Shown piece after piece: positions 1 to 8,349 of a stretch of 64,000 nt of DNA; position 1 is the stretch's first letter; every line of letters starts with the position of its first letter. The DNA is from Leucothrix mucor DSM 2157 (lineage in GTDB: Bacteria > Pseudomonadota > Gammaproteobacteria > Thiotrichales > Thiotrichaceae): assembly GCF_000419525.1 (NCBI RefSeq), contig NZ_ATTE01000001.1, positions 5,032,638-5,096,637 on the forward strand, written 5' to 3'. Below the pieces are notes generated by a model. It worked only from the letters and a program-made list of their open reading frames with translations, did no database searches and was not told the DNA's origin. A program made the position numbers and the translations under genes.

Positions 1-1272
1 AGCGATCATGTGCGCCATATTGGCTTCGAAATACTCACGCAAGAAACCAACACCGAATACACCACCAACCGCAATGTGCGTGGAGCTAACCGGTAAACCT
101 AATTGTGTCGCGATAATTACCGTAATGGATGCGGCCATGGCAATACAATACGCACGGGTTTTATCCAGCTCAGTGATTTCAGAGCCAACCGTACGAATCA
201 GTTTTGGTCCGTAGAGTGCTAAACCAATGGCAATACCGATGGCACCAATCACCATAATCCAAAGTGGAATACCAGCTTTACCGGCAACTGCACCAGACAT
301 GATCGCTTCATTGATTGCAGCCAATGGGCCGATAGCGTTCGCCACATCATTCGCGCCATGCGCAAAGCTTAGTAGGGCAGCAGAGAAGATCAATGGAATC
401 ACAAACATGTCGTTAACTGATTCGCGATTGTTCTCAAGGCTCAGCGCGGCTTTCTTAATTAAAGGACGAGCAATAAACACGACTGCAGCGGCAATCACCA
501 GACCAATAATAGAGGCAGTAAGGAAGTCGATTTTCCACAGCTTTTTCAGGCCTTTCATCATCAGATAAACGCTGAATGCCCACGCCATAATGCCCACTAG
601 CAGCGGGATAATGCGCTCTGAGGCCTTGAGTTTGTCTTTCTGATGGATGACTTGCCGTTCAATGGTATACAAGAATGCTGCTGCAATCAGGCCCCCCATT
701 ACCGGTGAGATCACCCAGCTGGCGACGATTTGAATCATCTTGTCCCAGTTGGCAATACCCAGTCCACCAGCTGCGATTCCCGCACCTAATACACCACCAA
801 CAATGGAGTGAGTGGTGGAGACTGGCGCGCCAATCATGGTTGCAGCGTTCAGCCACACTGCCGCCGCTAATAGCGCAGCAATCATTAGCCATACAAATAC
901 ATCCGGATTATTGATTTGTTCCGGATTGATAATGCCGCTTTTAATGGTGCCAACCACACTACCACCGGCAATCAATGCCCCGGCAGCTTCGAAGATGGCG
1001 GCGATGACAATAGCGCCCACCAGCGTGATGGCTTTGGAGCCCACCGCCGGGCCGACATTATTGGCGACATCATTCGCACCGATATTCATTGCCATGTAGC
1101 CGCCGATAATGGAGGCGACGATCAGCGTCATGCTATTGGGAACGCCAATAAGCTGCGCCTTTACATACAATAGAATACCGATTAGGAAAAGGATGGAGAT
1201 ACTTAAGCGGAAGACATCTTGCCTGCTAAGCAGGTTCAGCCGCGCGATTACAGAGAGTCCGTTGGAGTTCAT
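1..1272 (-). CDS. PiT-family inorganic phosphate permease, partial (C-terminus outside window)
   Basis: This is an inner-membrane low-affinity phosphate transporter of the PiT family. Translating the minus strand from the ATG at 1272 gives one open frame to the left edge (424 codons). It contains both duplicated family signatures, GANDVANNVGPAVGSKA near residue 63 and HGANDVANAIGPLAAI in the second half. Hydrophobic segments alternate throughout, with a cytoplasmic hydrophilic stretch (Glu-Arg-Gln...Lys-Asp-Lys) in the middle, as expected for two inverted PiT repeats. No stop codon is reached, so the extreme C-terminus lies before base 1. No PhoU-like partner is visible in the window. The plus-strand open frames over this region are shadows. 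Confidence 0.93.
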   Translation of the reverse strand, partial: MNSNGLSVIARLNLLSRQDVFRLSISILFLIGILLYVKAQLIGVPNSMTLIVASIIGGYMAMNIGANDVANNVGPAVGSKAITLVGAIVIAAIFEAAGALIAGGSVVGTIKSGIINPEQINNPDVFVWLMIAALLAAAVWLNAATMIGAPVSTTHSIVGGVLGAGIAAGGLGIANWDKMIQIVASWVISPVMGGLIAAAFLYTIERQVIHQKDKLKASERIIPLLVGIMAWAFSVYLMMKGLKKLWKIDFLTASIIGLVIAAAVVFIARPLIKKAALSLENNRESVNDMFVIPLIFSAALLSFAHGANDVANAIGPLAAINEAIMSGAVAGKAGIPLWIMVIGAIGIAIGLALYGPKLIRTVGSEITELDKTRAYCIAMAASITVIIATQLGLPVSSTHIAVGGVFGVGFLREYFEANMAHMIA

Positions 1273-1394
1273 GGGTAGGTCCCGTATCTGGTTTTGGGTA
1301 AGAATCCGCCCTGCATTCGCCGACGTACATGTATGGTGCAGGCTGATTCTTTTGGTGCGGGGATTTGTATCATGTAAAACGTTTCGGGGCCAAT

Positions 1395-1424
1395 AAAAAA
1401 GCCCTGAACTGAGGCTCAGGGCTT
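1395..1424 (-). terminator. Rho-independent terminator of the yhhQ-like gene
   Basis: A 9-bp stem (AAGCCCTGA at 1399-1407 with TCAGGGCTT at 1416-1424) has an 8-nt loop. Read on the minus strand it is followed by a run of six T (1395-1400). It lies 26 bases beyond the stop codon of the transporter at 1450. Confidence 0.85.
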
Positions 1425-1449
1425 AATTAAATTCAACAAAATGAATTTT

Positions 1450-2094
1450 TCAGACTGCTCGTGGCTCGATCCGTTTTACCAGTGTGTTCATTAACAAGCC
1501 GTAGGCTGGAACAAACAACGATAAGCTCACTAATAATTTAATGCCGTAATCAACCGCAGCGATTTCAGGCCAGTTGGCCGCCATAAATTCATCGGTGCTT
1601 TGATAAAAGGCGATTGCGAAGAACAACAGGGTATCTAAAAAGCCACCAATAACGGTCGATGCCGCTGGTGCAACCCACCATTGGCGAGTCTGGCGTAATT
1701 TACTAAATACAGTGACATCTAATAGCTGCCCCAGTGTGTAAGCCACAAAGCTGGCTAATGCGATACGCGCGACAAAGGTATTGAGCTCTGATAGCGCCCC
1801 AGTGCCCTGAAATTGTGCTTCAAAGAATAATACAGACAATACATAAGAGATCAGCAGTGCCGGTAGCATTGCCATAAAAATGATTTTACGGGCAGTCGCC
1901 GCACCATAGATGCGAATCGTCAGATCGGTTGCCAGAAAGATAAATGGGAAGCTGATGGCGCCCCAAGTGGTATGCAGGCCGAATAAAGTCACCGGAATTT
2001 GCACTAAATAGTTGCTAATGGCGATGATAAATAAGTGAAATGCGGCCAAGTACCAAACGGTTCGGTTACTGGCGATAGAGGGTACAGTGTTCAT
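1450..2094 (-). CDS. yhhQ: Queuosine precursor (preQ0/preQ1) transporter, YhhQ/VUT family
   Basis: This is an integral inner-membrane protein of the COG1738/YhhQ family, which imports queuosine precursors for tRNA modification. About six hydrophobic segments cover the 214 residues. Family-like features include a WGAISFPFIFLATDLTIRIYG stretch (acidic TD after TM3) and VIGGFLDTLLFF. An upstream in-frame start at 2199 would give 249 residues. The ATG at 2094 is preferred because AAAAGG sits 6 bases before it and because a preQ1-I-like aptamer (2101-2133) occupies the region that the longer start would translate. The riboswitch matches the substrate predicted from the protein family, so each supports the other. 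Confidence 0.9.
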   Translation of the reverse strand: MNTVPSIASNRTVWYLAAFHLFIIAISNYLVQIPVTLFGLHTTWGAISFPFIFLATDLTIRIYGAATARKIIFMAMLPALLISYVLSVLFFEAQFQGTGALSELNTFVARIALASFVAYTLGQLLDVTVFSKLRQTRQWWVAPAASTVIGGFLDTLLFFAIAFYQSTDEFMAANWPEIAAVDYGIKLLVSLSLFVPAYGLLMNTLVKRIEPRAV

Positions 2095-2100
2095 GGTATA

Positions 2101-2133
2101 CCTTTTTGTCAATTGGGGTGCTAGGGAACCCAA
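2101..2133 (-). promoter_or_regulatory. preQ1-I riboswitch (translational type)
   Basis: On the minus strand, stem P1 is TTGGG (2133-2129) with CCCAA (2117-2113). The loop TTCCCTAGCA is 10 nt, followed by one extra C. The A-rich tail TTGACAAAAAGG ends in the ribosome binding site of the YhhQ-like gene. The layout matches the compact preQ1-I aptamer as I remember it from Thermoanaerobacter (CUGGG stem, loop, CCCAG, UUAACAAAAC-AAGG tail). The CCU in the loop can pair with the AGG of the Shine-Dalgarno to form the P2 pseudoknot, so ligand binding would block translation. The aptamer is small, so the placement before a queuosine-precursor transporter carries much of the weight. Confidence 0.8.
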
Positions 2134-2286
2134 GGTTAATCGAATATGAGGAGCGCGATTATACACAGCCAGCGAGTGGGTACAAGCGAAGCCACGCACG
2201 ATCTGCTGATTGTTTGTGCCAGATCAATGCAAATCGCTCAAATCGGAGTAGAATCAATTTTATTAAAACCAAAGGAGATTGGAGTA

Positions 2287-2550
2287 ATGGCAACTAAACG
2301 TTTAGAGCAACTACTCGCGCAACTACAACAAGAAGTTGAGGGCTTGGATGCCGGTAAGGTCGGTGAAAAGGCACGACTGGATGCGTTGATTGCCGAGACT
2401 AAGCTGACGTTAGCAGAAGATACCATGGATGCGCAGGCGACCATTCTGGAAGAGTTGCGAACCAAGATCGCTGAGTTTGAGGTTGAGCATCCTACCGCCA
2501 CGGGTATTGCGCAGCGGTTAATGCAGACCTTAAGCGATATGGGTATCTAA
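2287..2550 (+). CDS. DUF4404 family small protein
   Basis: This 87-residue, charged, largely helical protein begins MATKRLEQLLAQLQQEVEGL and ends in a conserved-looking HPTATGIAQRLMQTLSDMGI. That pattern (helical heptads, then HP...L..L...L..MGI) is typical of the DUF4404 family, whose function is unknown. The ATG at 2287 is preceded by AAAGGAGATTGGAGTA, so a longer in-frame start at 2146 is not needed. It is transcribed away from yhhQ, and its stop abuts the end of the convergent HAD gene. Confidence 0.75.
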   Translation: MATKRLEQLLAQLQQEVEGLDAGKVGEKARLDALIAETKLTLAEDTMDAQATILEELRTKIAEFEVEHPTATGIAQRLMQTLSDMGI

Positions 2551-3144
2551 TCAGTTAAACAGTTCGGGCAGGCTTTGAATGCAAACATCCGCCAGCGATT
2601 TGAATTCAAACCTGCCACTCTCATCCACATATAAGGTATGAGTACCTGCTGCACGACCTGAGGCTAAATCGTGGAAGTAATCACCAACCATCACTGCGTT
2701 ACTTGGTGTTGCCTGCCACTGGTTGAGTAATTTTAGAATGCCATCGGGTGCCGGTTTTGGTGCGGCGCATTCTCTACTAAGTAAGTTGTCTGGCGTGAAA
2801 AAGCCATCCAAGCCCGCCGCTTTGAGCGTGACTTCAATATTAATCGCGTTATTGCGGGTAAGTATGCCGAGCTTGGCACCTTGCTCGGTTAAACGGCTTA
2901 GCAATTCAGCCGCACCAGTAGCCGGTTCAGACTGCTTGGCAATCTCCAGCTCGATCTCGTTTAGGCGAATGTGTAAGAGGGCAGCTTCTTCTGCTGGCAA
3001 TTCATCCAGTGCTTCTAATATCGGCTGACCGAAAGGTAAGCCTAATTCTTTGCGAATTGCATCAAAGTCATGCTTGGAGATGGTCAGCGTGCCATCCATG
3101 TCGAAAATCCAGTTTGGATGCTGAAAGAGTGCGTGCTGTGCCAT
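2551..3144 (-). CDS. HAD-superfamily hydrolase, phosphoglycolate-phosphatase-like
   Basis: This is a soluble phosphatase of 197 residues with all HAD motifs. Motif I is FDMDGTLT near residue 15 (nucleophile and acid/base Asp), motif II is LTRNN near residue 96, motif III is the Lys in PKPAPDGI, and motif IV is VGDYFHDLASG. A helical cap lies between motifs I and II (subfamily IA). The substrate cannot be deduced. It is convergent with the DUF4404 gene and ends immediately after that gene's stop. Confidence 0.85.
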   Translation of the reverse strand: MAQHALFQHPNWIFDMDGTLTISKHDFDAIRKELGLPFGQPILEALDELPAEEAALLHIRLNEIELEIAKQSEPATGAAELLSRLTEQGAKLGILTRNNAINIEVTLKAAGLDGFFTPDNLLSRECAAPKPAPDGILKLLNQWQATPSNAVMVGDYFHDLASGRAAGTHTLYVDESGRFEFKSLADVCIQSLPELFN

Positions 3145-3268
3145 AGTGATTGTCCAGTAAGAAGAGCATACAGATATGCCACAGTGTGCAGCTTAAAAAT
3201 AGAATTCAACACAAATCGTAACTGTTTTTTGTCTAATTAATAGTCCGTTCATCTGGGATCAGCATAAT

Positions 3269-3405
3269 GGGCATCAGCTTCAAGGGGCTACAACGAAACA
3301 AAAATAATAATAAAAATCAAAACAATAAAAATAAATTCGTTGGTCATATCGTAAGAAATAGGGAATTCGTGAATCACTCTCTCCATTCACGAATTCCCAT
3401 ATTCT
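3269..3405 (+). ncRNA. Repeated structured element, copy A (putative small RNA)
   Basis: This is one of three related elements (also 11875-12016 and 12317-12450). Shared order: AT-rich TTAATTAAT-like block, GTTCAT (3247-3252), a 10-base gap, a TAGAAT/CATAAT box (3263-3268), then GG and CAGCTTCAAGGGGCTAC. A first small hairpin pairs AGCTT with GGGCT. A second stem is CAACGAA (3291-3297) with TTCGTTG (3336-3342), around a loop of AAN/AAT repeats. A third stem is a perfect 13-bp hairpin (3361-3373 with 3386-3398) with a pyrimidine-rich loop, TCACTCTCTCCA. The AAN repeats resemble an Hfq distal-face (ARN) motif. The overlapping reading frame (3267-3464) is low-complexity Asn/Lys and is not convincing. 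Strand is inferred from the box order. Confidence 0.6.
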
Positions 3406-3468
3406 TCACCGCAGTCTTCGCAATACCTTCAACCGCTTTTCCTACCGTTTCCGGTAAGCTTTAAATCA

Positions 3469-3780
3469 CTACGCTTTAAGATCAAACACGACAATGCCAT
3501 CTGCGCCGCCGTCTACCGCTGCGACTAATTTTACAGCTGCTGCCTGATGCTCTGGATGGATTAAGTAGGCATCGCGCGTAGCTTCATCTTTAAAGTCGAT
3601 AATAAATCCGCCGTTATAGCCTTTATCCATGCCCACTTCCGGTGACACATTGTCGCCTGCTGCAAAGCCTAACCAGCCATCAACAACTTGCTCCAGATCC
3701 GCAACGGTTTGATACAGCGCTTGGCGCTCATCCGCACTTAAGCTGGCTTTGAATTTCAGTAATACCGCATGCTTAATCAT
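3469..3780 (-). CDS. Dabb-domain (stress-responsive alpha/beta barrel) protein
   Basis: This 103-residue protein begins MIKHAVLLKFKASLSADERQ and contains FIIDFKDEATRDAYLIHPEH followed by a C-terminal beta strand. That is the whole-length pattern of the Dabb ferredoxin-like dimeric barrel (PF07876). Family members include stress-induced proteins and some lyases or cyclases, so the specific activity is unknown. It is the downstream gene of a pair, 5 bases after the 3786-4064 gene. Confidence 0.85.
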   Translation of the reverse strand: MIKHAVLLKFKASLSADERQALYQTVADLEQVVDGWLGFAAGDNVSPEVGMDKGYNGGFIIDFKDEATRDAYLIHPEHQAAAVKLVAAVDGGADGIVVFDLKA

Positions 3781-3785
3781 AGAGC

Positions 3786-4064
3786 TTAATCCTGATCGAA
3801 TAATTGAATCGCGAAACCGGTTTTCAGCGCTTCTTTGACTTGCTTGTTTTTCTCGCCAAATTTGCCGACTTTGTCTTTAGCCAGTTGGCGGCGTTTGTCG
3901 ACTACGACATCGCTAAAGCCAGATTTGGTGACATAGTAACGGGCCAAATACTCTGCGCCGGCTAAATCCTGAAAGTCGATATACACAATAAAGGGAGCGG
4001 TTGCGCCTTTCTCAAAGCCATCAATGGCTTCTCTGGATTTGGCTGTGACAGAAAAAATGTACAT
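3786..4064 (-). CDS. Conserved hypothetical protein (92 aa)
   Basis: I do not recognise this protein. It is basic, soluble and has no signal peptide or membrane segment. Visible parts are a beta-like start (MYIFSVTAKSREAIDGFEKG), a central YIDFQDLAGAEYLARYYVT, and a Lys-rich helical tail with KFGEKNKQVKEALKTGF. Its tight spacing with the Dabb gene suggests a two-gene operon. Confidence 0.6.
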   Translation of the reverse strand: MYIFSVTAKSREAIDGFEKGATAPFIVYIDFQDLAGAEYLARYYVTKSGFSDVVVDKRRQLAKDKVGKFGEKNKQVKEALKTGFAIQLFDQD

Positions 4065-4187
4065 AAAGTTTGCTCGTATGAAGGGAGTAAAAAGCGCACC
4101 ACAGGTGTTATAGGTGGTGCTATGGGCGCATCTTACAAGATTTCAGCTAAGATTTCAGAGGAAGCGGCGAGGGCTTACTGTCACGAT

Positions 4188-4925
4188 CTAGCCATCCATA
4201 AAATGCCCAAGGTCTCTTGCGCGTAATTCTTTTTCTGCCATATCGAGAATTTTGGAGTTGATCTTGCGTCGGGTTAAAGCAATGGCGACAGCGCGCGCTC
4301 TTCGGTTCATGGCCGCCGACCCATCTTTAGTGGATGCGACTTCCGCGACGCCAAGCTTTTCATAAACGCCTTTCAAGCGACCCTGAACTGCGCGAACAGA
4401 TATGGAGCGATATTCAGCAATTGCACTATCAGTTAAGCCGATTGCGATATCGACCAGCACTTCGTATTCTGTGGCATTGAGGTCTAGGTTTTTGTTTGAG
4501 CTATTACGTGCAAAGCTTACGGCGCGGTCGATAATGGTCTGGCCTTCAAAAAACACCCCTGCAATCGTGCGCTTCAGTAGCTGGCTGGATGTCGACTTGA
4601 GCAAGTAGCCATAGTTAGCATCTTCGGGTGCTACGCGAAAAATACCCCGCACATAGGCTTCATCGGCATAGTTCGACCAAAACAGAATGGGAGTGCTATG
4701 GTCCTTTGCCCAAACGACACGCGCCACATCCACCCCTGTTTTGCCCGGCATTTGTAAATCCAGAATGACACTGGAAAAGTCCTGATTTTGCAAAAGCGCA
4801 ATGGCCTCATCACCATCGCAGGCTTCGGTAATTTCCATCGGGCCAAGGTCACTTTCTTTCAGCGTGTCATGCAAGAAACTGCGATGAAGGTCGTCATCTT
4901 CAACAATCAGTACAGAAAAGGTCAT
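4188..4925 (-). CDS. Response regulator with LuxR-type HTH output domain
   Basis: This is a 245-residue two-component regulator. The receiver domain (about 1-125) has the acidic cluster EDDD at 9-12, phosphoacceptor Asp56 in VILDLQMPG and the conserved Lys110. A C-terminal LuxR/NarL-like helix-turn-helix lies at about 145-200 (LNATEYEVLVDIAIGLTDSA...VKGRL-like SVRAVQGRLKGVYEKLGV). Its start overlaps the end of the kinase gene by 4 bases (ATGA), so the two are co-translated partners. The pair is divergent from the lactonase/sugar ABC operon at 6298-11815, a plausible target by context only. Confidence 0.88.
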   Translation of the reverse strand: MTFSVLIVEDDDLHRSFLHDTLKESDLGPMEITEACDGDEAIALLQNQDFSSVILDLQMPGKTGVDVARVVWAKDHSTPILFWSNYADEAYVRGIFRVAPEDANYGYLLKSTSSQLLKRTIAGVFFEGQTIIDRAVSFARNSSNKNLDLNATEYEVLVDIAIGLTDSAIAEYRSISVRAVQGRLKGVYEKLGVAEVASTKDGSAAMNRRARAVAIALTRRKINSKILDMAEKELRARDLGHFMDG

Positions 4926-6148
4926 AAGTTGGTCTTCTTATCTTGAGAAGGCGAAATCGGGGCGGCCAGAAAAATGCGAGTGCCGGAAGGTTTTAGTGAC
5001 GTTATTTCAAGCTTTGCACCAAAAAGCGCGGCACGAGTTTGCATATTGTATAAGCCACCTCGGCTGTGAGCTTTTTTGGTATCTAAGCCGCAGCCATTAT
5101 CACTGACTGATAGTGTCATTGAGCCATTGTGATGAGATAGCTTCACATTAATCTTGGTTGCTTGGGAGTGTTTGAAAGCATTATGAATGGCTTCTTGCGC
5201 GATGCGATAAAAGCCAAATTCAATATCTTCAGAGCACTCATTTAAGGTGTCAGGGAGCTCCTCCTCAAAGATCAGCTCAGTATTGGGATAAATGGCGCTT
5301 TCTTTTTCGACTTGGTGGCGTACCGCTTCGGCTAAACCAAAGAGTTCCAGCACGGATGGTCGGGCGGCATCAACAATTCTTCGCAACTCAGCCAGGCAGT
5401 GTGAAACCTCTGATTTCAATCCATTGAGCTCAACTTTGTTAAGGGTTTGCTTGTCGCTTATGGTCCGTGAAATACGCGATAGGTCAGCCAAGGTTTGGTC
5501 ATGCAACTCCATGCCCATTTGTGCACGCGTTCTTTCTAAATTTCCGGCCAAGGCGCGGGCACCGCTACGCAATCCTTCCCGCAGTTTTGCTTCATGTTCT
5601 GCATCAAGTCGTGCCTGATTGGCTTGGTCGGCTTGGAGTAGGCCGTGCACATAAGGGCTGATTATTCGACTGACCACCAAGGCATTGGCGACATCATCTT
5701 CGGTATAAGCCGTGGGCGTGGTTCTTGAGAACGACAAGGCGCCGATTACCCGTCCGGAGATCACCATGGCCACGTGCAAACGTGCCCGCAGATTCGCTTT
5801 AAAAATAGGCACGGTATACATGCCTTCTTGCTGGAATTGCTCATCGAACTGAGCATCCGGCGTCACGATATAGTTAATGTTGTTGAGAAAAATCTCACGA
5901 ATAGGGCTGTCGCTGACCGAGCGCGTTGCACCGCCCCATTCAGTATCCATGCCTGTTTCAAAGGTGCGTAATAACTGACCATCTTCAGATAATATTGCAG
6001 CATCAAAATGGTCATGCGCAAGGAAAGGAATCACATCGCCTGAGACTGAGTGAATCACTTCGGTGAGATCCCATCGACCGGCAACCGCAGTTGCAACATC
6101 GAGGATTTGGCTGACGCTTAGGGTGCAATTATTAGTAATTATTGACAT
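4922..6148 (-). CDS. GAF-domain sensor histidine kinase (HisKA_3 / NarL-type)
   Basis: This 408-residue kinase has no membrane segment. Residues about 20-170 form a GAF-like sensor domain (HDHFDAAILSEDGQLLRTFE...VISGRVIGALSFSRT). A coiled linker leads to the HisKA_3 dimerisation helix with ELHDQTLADLSRI; His216 is the predicted phosphorylation site. The HATPase domain has an N box (AQEAIHNAFKHS), G1 (DNGCG) and G2 (GGLYNMQTRA). The GAF domain and lack of membrane segments point to a cytosolic signal. It is the first gene of the pair and is translationally coupled to the response regulator. Confidence 0.9.
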   Translation of the reverse strand: MSIITNNCTLSVSQILDVATAVAGRWDLTEVIHSVSGDVIPFLAHDHFDAAILSEDGQLLRTFETGMDTEWGGATRSVSDSPIREIFLNNINYIVTPDAQFDEQFQQEGMYTVPIFKANLRARLHVAMVISGRVIGALSFSRTTPTAYTEDDVANALVVSRIISPYVHGLLQADQANQARLDAEHEAKLREGLRSGARALAGNLERTRAQMGMELHDQTLADLSRISRTISDKQTLNKVELNGLKSEVSHCLAELRRIVDAARPSVLELFGLAEAVRHQVEKESAIYPNTELIFEEELPDTLNECSEDIEFGFYRIAQEAIHNAFKHSQATKINVKLSHHNGSMTLSVSDNGCGLDTKKAHSRGGLYNMQTRAALFGAKLEITSLKPSGTRIFLAAPISPSQDKKTNL

Positions 6149-6188
6149 CGAATCAGGTTAGCACAGTAATATTTTTCTGTGAATTCGT

Positions 6189-6213
6189 GAACCCGCGCAA
6201 GGCTTGCGGGTTC
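6189..6213. other. Inverted repeat in the divergent promoter region
   Basis: GAACCCGC (6189-6196) pairs with GCGGGTTC (6206-6213), 9 bases apart, between the histidine kinase start (6148) and the lactonase start (6298). No T-run follows on either strand, so it is not an obvious terminator. It could be an operator or a leader structure. It is preceded by GTGAATTCGTGA, which resembles part of the terminal stem of the repeated RNA elements, but the rest of that element is missing. Confidence 0.4.
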
Positions 6214-6297
6214 CCGCAAAAGATGAGCGCCTTGCCCCCTGCTAATCGCAGAACCCCTTTGCTACTCTAGCGTTTCAATCGAGGAGAGGGAGGCATA

Positions 6298-7242
6298 GTG
6301 TTGGAAACTGTAGACGCGACAGAGGGTAAAAAGGCTTGCACTAGTCAGGATTTGTTATTGCCGGACGCTAAGTTGGAAAAGCTGCACACCGGAATGACTT
6401 GGTGTGAAGGGCCAGTGTATTTTCCAAGCTCCGACACCTTAATGTTTTCAGATATCCCTAATCACCAGCTTTTGCAGTGGGTGCCTGATTTAGGTACCAG
6501 AGTTGTCAGTCTCGACTCCAACTATACCAATGGCAATACCCGCGATCAGTCGGGTCGGCGCGTTAGCTGTGAACACCTTAGCAATTCGGTGGTTCGAATT
6601 GAAGGAGATGGCTCACGCACTGTTTTAGCCTCAACCTATAATGGAAAACGGCTCAACTCCCCCAATGATGTGGTCGTTTCCAGCGATGGCGCGGTGTGGT
6701 TTACTGATCCATCCTACGGCATTATGAGCGACCATGAAGGCCGTGCGCGTGCGTCAGAGCAAGAGGGTTGCTTTGTTTATCGTATTGATCCTGTGTCCGG
6801 TGAGTGCAAGGTTGTTTGCGATAGCTTAATCATGCCTAATGGCTTGGCTTTTTCAGCCGATGAGCAAACCCTTTATATTGCCGATTCCAGTCGGTCACAT
6901 TTTCCCGATGCTAATCACCATGTCTTTGCTTTTGACGTTGAGTCAGGCGGCACGTTGGCTAATCAACGAATTTTCTATGAAGTGGAGCATGGCGTACCAG
7001 ATGGAATGCGGGTTGATGAGTACGACAACCTGTGGTGTTCATCAGCTCGTGGCGTCGAAATAATCTCGCCTGACGGCCATCAAATCAATCACATTGCTGT
7101 GCCTGAAGTAGTTGCCAATCTGACTTTCGGAGGCCCCGAAGGTAACCGGCTCTTTATCACAGCAACATCATCGCTTTACGCCATTTATGTCGGTGTCAGA
7201 GGTGTGGATTCACCCTTAGCACAGAGCCATAAGAGTAAATAG
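6298..7242 (+). CDS. SMP-30/gluconolactonase/LRE-family sugar lactonase
   Basis: This 314-residue protein is predicted to be a six-bladed beta-propeller, metal-dependent sugar lactone hydrolase. Family signatures in order are EGPVYFPSSDTLMFSDIP near 36, NSPNDVVVSSDGAVWFTDPSYG near 120, MPNGLAFSADEQTLYIADS near 180, and PDGMRVDEYDNLWCSS near 238. The conserved metal-ligand positions (Glu of EGP, Asn of NSPND, Asn of MPNG, Asp of PDG) are all present. The start is GTG with a strong GGAGAGGGAGG ahead of it. It is the first gene of a five-gene operon with a ribose-type ABC importer, so the imported compound is probably an aldose whose oxidised lactone this enzyme opens. Confidence 0.88.
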   Translation: MLETVDATEGKKACTSQDLLLPDAKLEKLHTGMTWCEGPVYFPSSDTLMFSDIPNHQLLQWVPDLGTRVVSLDSNYTNGNTRDQSGRRVSCEHLSNSVVRIEGDGSRTVLASTYNGKRLNSPNDVVVSSDGAVWFTDPSYGIMSDHEGRARASEQEGCFVYRIDPVSGECKVVCDSLIMPNGLAFSADEQTLYIADSSRSHFPDANHHVFAFDVESGGTLANQRIFYEVEHGVPDGMRVDEYDNLWCSSARGVEIISPDGHQINHIAVPEVVANLTFGGPEGNRLFITATSSLYAIYVGVRGVDSPLAQSHKSK

Positions 7243-7262
7243 CAATCCATTGGAGGATTATC

Positions 7263-8285
7263 ATGACTAAACGTATCAACGACGAATCAAATAACCGACG
7301 TAGTTTTCTTAAAACAGCGATGCTTGGAACGGCAGCGGTCGGTGCGGGTGTTGTATTGCCTTCGCTGCCTGTCTCAGAAAATATTGGTGTAGCCAATGCG
7401 GCTTCAGATGGAAAAGCTAAGATGGCTTTTATTCAATGGCAGCCACACACGGTGCCGAATGCCTGGAGCAAAGGGATTGAAGAGGTACTCACCGCGCAGC
7501 AATCATTTGACTACCAACTGTTGGATGGGCAAAACAAGGTAGAAGTACAGGTGAGCTTGATGGAAACACTCATCAACGACGGTGCTAAAGTCATCTTCTT
7601 ACAGCCGATTGATTCAGTCGCATTAGCTCCTTCAATTGCTTCCGCTAAGCGCCGTGGTATTTCGGTGATTACCCTAAACATCGACGCCACTGAAGAGCAT
7701 GCCGCACATGTTGAAATGAATCACTACTTTGGTGCGATGGATATAGCACGAGTGATGGGTGAAAAGATGGGCGGCAAAGGTGAGGTCGCAATTCTCAATG
7801 CGCCTCCGGGCATTATTATTCGTGATCAACGCACCAATGGCTTTGTTGAGGGTATGGCTAAATATCATCCGGATATCAAAATCGTGGCTGATGTGAATGC
7901 TGAGTGGTCACGCAAAAAAGCGCAGGATGTATTGAGTACCGTACTTGCCTCTAATCCAAACCTAACAGGGGTTTACGGTGTAAACGATTCTATGGCGCTG
8001 GGTGCGGTGGATGTTGCCAAGCAAAAGGGCGTTCTGGATAAGATGACCATCTTCGGAAATGACGGCGAGAAAGATGCGCTTGAGTCGATTGAGAAAGGTG
8101 AGTTGTCGGGCACTCAATATACCGATGTTTACCAGCAAGGCCGTTTTGCAGCCTCGGTCGCGGCAGTATTAGCCTCTGGTGGAATTTCTGCCAGAGATTT
8201 CCAGTCGCAAGGTAAGCTGTTGATGCCATATACGATTGCCACCGCAGATAATGTTGGCGAAATCCAATCTGCACAGCGCTGGTAA
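7263..8285 (+). CDS. Sugar ABC transporter substrate-binding protein with Tat signal
   Basis: This is a periplasmic binding protein of the ribose/galactose type (Peripla_BP_4), 340 residues. The N-terminus carries a twin-arginine motif, NRRSFLK, at about 11-17, then a hydrophobic stretch and an AxA-type cleavage site before ASDGKAK. The mature part has family features: AFIQWQPHTVPNAWSKGIEE, LINDGAKVIFLQPIDSVALAP and LTGVYGVNDSMALGAVDVAK. Tat export implies folding before export, which is seen in some but not most members. The ligand is unknown; the neighbouring lactonase suggests a sugar. Confidence 0.88.
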   Translation: MTKRINDESNNRRSFLKTAMLGTAAVGAGVVLPSLPVSENIGVANAASDGKAKMAFIQWQPHTVPNAWSKGIEEVLTAQQSFDYQLLDGQNKVEVQVSLMETLINDGAKVIFLQPIDSVALAPSIASAKRRGISVITLNIDATEEHAAHVEMNHYFGAMDIARVMGEKMGGKGEVAILNAPPGIIIRDQRTNGFVEGMAKYHPDIKIVADVNAEWSRKKAQDVLSTVLASNPNLTGVYGVNDSMALGAVDVAKQKGVLDKMTIFGNDGEKDALESIEKGELSGTQYTDVYQQGRFAASVAAVLASGGISARDFQSQGKLLMPYTIATADNVGEIQSAQRW

Positions 8286-8300
8286 GTTATTGATCTAAAT

Positions 8301-8335
8301 AGGGTGGTAAGGGAAACCTTGCCACCTTCGTTTTT
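8301..8335 (+). terminator. Intercistronic terminator/attenuator after the binding protein
   Basis: A 10-bp stem, GGTGGTAAGG (8303-8312) with CCTTGCCACC (8317-8326), has a GAAA tetraloop and is followed by TTCGTTTTT. Placed between binding protein and permease, it probably lowers expression of the membrane genes relative to the binding protein. Confidence 0.75.
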
Positions 8336-8349
8336 GGAGAGCGCTGTCA

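Noticed and set aside
3267..3464. 65-codon frame starting MGISFKGLQRNK, similar to a frame at 11873 starting MGHSFKGLQRNK
   Set aside because: The similarity follows the nucleotide repeat; the encoded peptide is low-complexity Asn/Lys, no ribosome site is seen, and the third copy has a stop after five codons while its RNA stems are preserved.
6181..6213. Fourth copy of the repeated RNA element
   Set aside because: Only a GAATTCGTGA stretch and a hairpin are shared; the GTTCAT/TAGAAT boxes, GGGGCTAC and A-rich loop are absent.
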